Assembly: GCA_937915455.1 (NCBI GenBank)
Contig: CALDNN010000021.1
Location: 1 to 13,048 of the forward strand
Direction of reading: 5' to 3'
Length of the DNA: 13,048 nucleotides
From: Pelethousia sp002409725
GTDB lineage: Bacteria; Bacillota; Clostridia; Christensenellales; CAG-138
Program-made: the position numbers and the translations under genes
The notes under the pieces: generated by a model
Told to the model about the DNA's origin: nothing
The model's database searches: none
The model's input: only the letters and a program-made list of their open reading frames with translations
Shown here: in pieces, positions 11,833 to 13,048 of the stretch
Layout of the letters: each line of letters begins with the position of its first letter
Numbering within the stretch: the stretch's first letter is position 1

Positions 11833-13048
11833 TTACGCCGCCCGCTTACGCCAGATATAGATCCCCGCGGCCAGCAGGATCAAGGCCAGGCCGGGGCCCA
11901 CATCCGCCGCATCGCCCGTTTTCACGGGTCTGAAGCCACTGCCGCCGCTACCACTACCGCCGCTGCCGCTGACCGTGCCTTCGACCAGCATGAAGGGGCT
12001 CAGGGAAGTGACGGGTATGCTGAAATTGCCGCTGGAATCCACCTTGCCCTTGTATGTATCGACGATGCCGTTGATGTAGTGCAGGGCGGTGATGGTCTTG
12101 CCGGCATAGTTCTTGCCGAGGATGAAGGTGAGGGTTTTTGTGCCCGTAAAGGTCTTGTTGCAGGTGATGTCGTAGGCGCAGACGACCTTGGCATCCTTGG
12201 CCGCGGATTTGAGGGCCTTGTAGGCGTCGCTGCTTTCTACAAGCTTTGCCGTTGTCAGAGTAGATCCCGCGGGCATATCCGAAAGGGTAACGGTCTTTTC
12301 CGCATTGGTGGCGGTGATGGGTTTAGCCGCGGCTGTAGATTCCACCTCGTTGCCCGTAACCTTGCCGCTGACCGAGGCCGTATCCGAGGTGTTTTTGATT
12401 GTGCCCTTATTGTCCACATCGCCGGAGATAGAGCCGCCGTTGGAGATGGTGCCGCCTTCGGCGTTGTTGATCGTACCGGACATGGAGCCGCTTTCGGTAT
12501 TGGTCACGGTGCCGCCGTTGTTGGTTACAGCACCGGTGATAACGCTCTTGTTGGTGAGCGTACCGCTCTTCTCGTTGGTCACCTTGGCGGTGATGGTGCC
12601 GCTGTTGGTCAGGGTGCCCGTGTTGGTCAAAGCAGCGTCCTTGTTGGCGATGCGGCCACCCGCAGCGTTCGTGAGGGTGCCGCTGTTGCTCACGGCGGCG
12701 CTGGATATCTCACCCTTGCTCTGGTTGGTCAGCGTACCGGTGTTGCTCAGGGACGAACTGGCGACGATGCCCGCATTGGTCAGCCTGCCATTGTTGGTGA
12801 GGGTCGAATCCTTCGTGATGGTGCCGCCCTTCTCATTTTCCAGCGCGCCGTTGACGGTAACCGTTTTTGCGCTTATAATGCCCTCGTTAAACATGCTCGT
12901 GCCGGAATCTACCGTCAGCGCCGAACCGGAGATCGTCCCGTCCTCGCCGTTCTCCACCACATCGCCCGCCAGGGTCACCCCATCTCCCAGGGTGAGGGCG
13001 CCGGCGTTGGCCAAGTCGCCGTTTACCGTAACGCCGGAAAGGGCCATG
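11833..13048 (-). CDS. C-terminal part of a repetitive cell-surface protein with a sorting-type tail (5' end beyond the window)
   Basis: 404 residues are visible; the ATG at 13047 is almost certainly internal, since no signal peptide or ribosome-binding site can be seen at the edge. Residues about 1-230 are low-complexity repeats rich in Asn, Thr, Gly and Ser, with recurring N-x-GTLTN and GTI units, as expected of a beta-solenoid adhesin-like stalk. Residues 245-357 form a compact domain with two Cys (290, 296), LTFILGKNYAGK (306-317), LHYINGIVDTYKG (322-334) and SLSPFMLVEG (348-357). I recognise this as a common end module of clostridial surface proteins of unknown role. Then come a GSGG linker (358-371), VKTGD (375-379), a hydrophobic segment (383-398) and RKR. 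That tail has the layout of a sortase signal, but with VKTG in place of LPxTG. Surface location is confident, function unknown. Confidence 0.85.
   Translation of the reverse strand, partial: MALSGVTVNGDLANAGALTLGDGVTLAGDVVENGEDGTISGSALTVDSGTSMFNEGIISAKTVTVNGALENEKGGTITKDSTLTNNGRLTNAGIVASSSLSNTGTLTNQSKGEISSAAVSNSGTLTNAAGGRIANKDAALTNTGTLTNSGTITAKVTNEKSGTLTNKSVITGAVTNNGGTVTNTESGSMSGTINNAEGGTISNGGSISGDVDNKGTIKNTSDTASVSGKVTGNEVESTAAAKPITATNAEKTVTLSDMPAGSTLTTAKLVESSDAYKALKSAAKDAKVVCAYDITCNKTFTGTKTLTFILGKNYAGKTITALHYINGIVDTYKGKVDSSGNFSIPVTSLSPFMLVEGTVSGSGGSGSGGSGFRPVKTGDAADVGPGLALILLAAGIYIWRKRAA
12357..13048 (-). repeat. degenerate coding repeats of the surface protein stalk
   Basis: The DNA encodes many imperfect repeats around the unit (T/S)N-x-GTLTN with spacing of about 12 to 24 residues. 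On the plus strand this appears as recurrent GTTGGTCA(G/A)GGTGCC-like and GTGCCGCTGTTGGT-like stretches between 12480 and 12790. The copies have diverged at the DNA level, so slippage has been followed by drift. The array continues past the right edge. Confidence 0.75.

Noticed and set aside
12480..12790. Repeats at the right end as a CRISPR array or satellite
   Set aside because: Spacing and sequence are irregular, and the repeats are in frame within a continuous coding region of a surface protein.

Overview
The window reads as chromosomal DNA of a GC-rich, low-complexity-leader Firmicute, most likely a gut-type Clostridia (Oscillospirales/Christensenellales-like). The evidence is strong purine Shine-Dalgarno sequences (GGGAGG, AAAGGAG) before nearly every gene, sigma-A promoters of TTGACA-17-TAnAAn type, a three-protein PTS-type dihydroxyacetone kinase, and a surface protein with a Gram-positive sorting-type tail. 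The genus assignment is inference. No phage, transposon, CRISPR array, tRNA or rRNA was recognised.

Layout. (1) 1-2007, minus strand: the operon dhaK-dhaL-dhaM for PEP/PTS-dependent dihydroxyacetone phosphorylation; dhaM runs off the left edge. A 335-bp AT-rich gap follows, with a palindrome over the probable dha promoter. (2) 2343-3212, minus: an exported/membrane protein of unknown function with its own promoter and terminator. (3) 3328-9129: a divergent locus around a TetR-type regulator. To the left (minus) lie a class III (glutamate-semialdehyde-aminomutase-like) aminotransferase and a two-domain class II aldolase. To the right (plus) lie the regulator, a small GtrA-like membrane protein and an FGGY sugar kinase. 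Four copies of a palindrome close to AGTGAGCGATCGCTCACT lie at the promoters of the aminotransferase, the gtrA-like gene and the kinase, and behind tetR. At the two best-defined promoters the copy begins at about +1. I infer one regulon: aminotransferase, kinase and aldolase could together degrade an amino-sugar or amino-polyol by way of a phosphorylated ketose, giving DHAP. The substrate is unknown. (4) 9212-10114, plus: a GNAT acetyltransferase fused to a YjbR/MmcQ domain, with its own candidate promoter. (5) 10180-11743, minus: a CNNM/CorC-type (DUF21-CBS-CBS-CorC_HlyC) membrane protein with a TTG start and a leader of about 214 nt. (6) 11833-13048, minus: the C-terminal part of a repetitive surface protein.

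The most interesting unexplained element is the leader of the CorC-type gene. It holds an uncatalogued 24-codon ORF with a strong ribosome-binding site and an acidic start (MEDTDGDESP...). Its stop codon lies inside the 5' arm of a terminator-like hairpin. This resembles a leader-peptide attenuator and recalls the acidic/proline-rich MgtL magnesium-sensing leader peptide of enterobacteria, but here it precedes a different family of divalent-cation transporter. The second best signal is the four-site TetR operator set, which ties together a combination of metabolic genes that I do not recognise as a known pathway.
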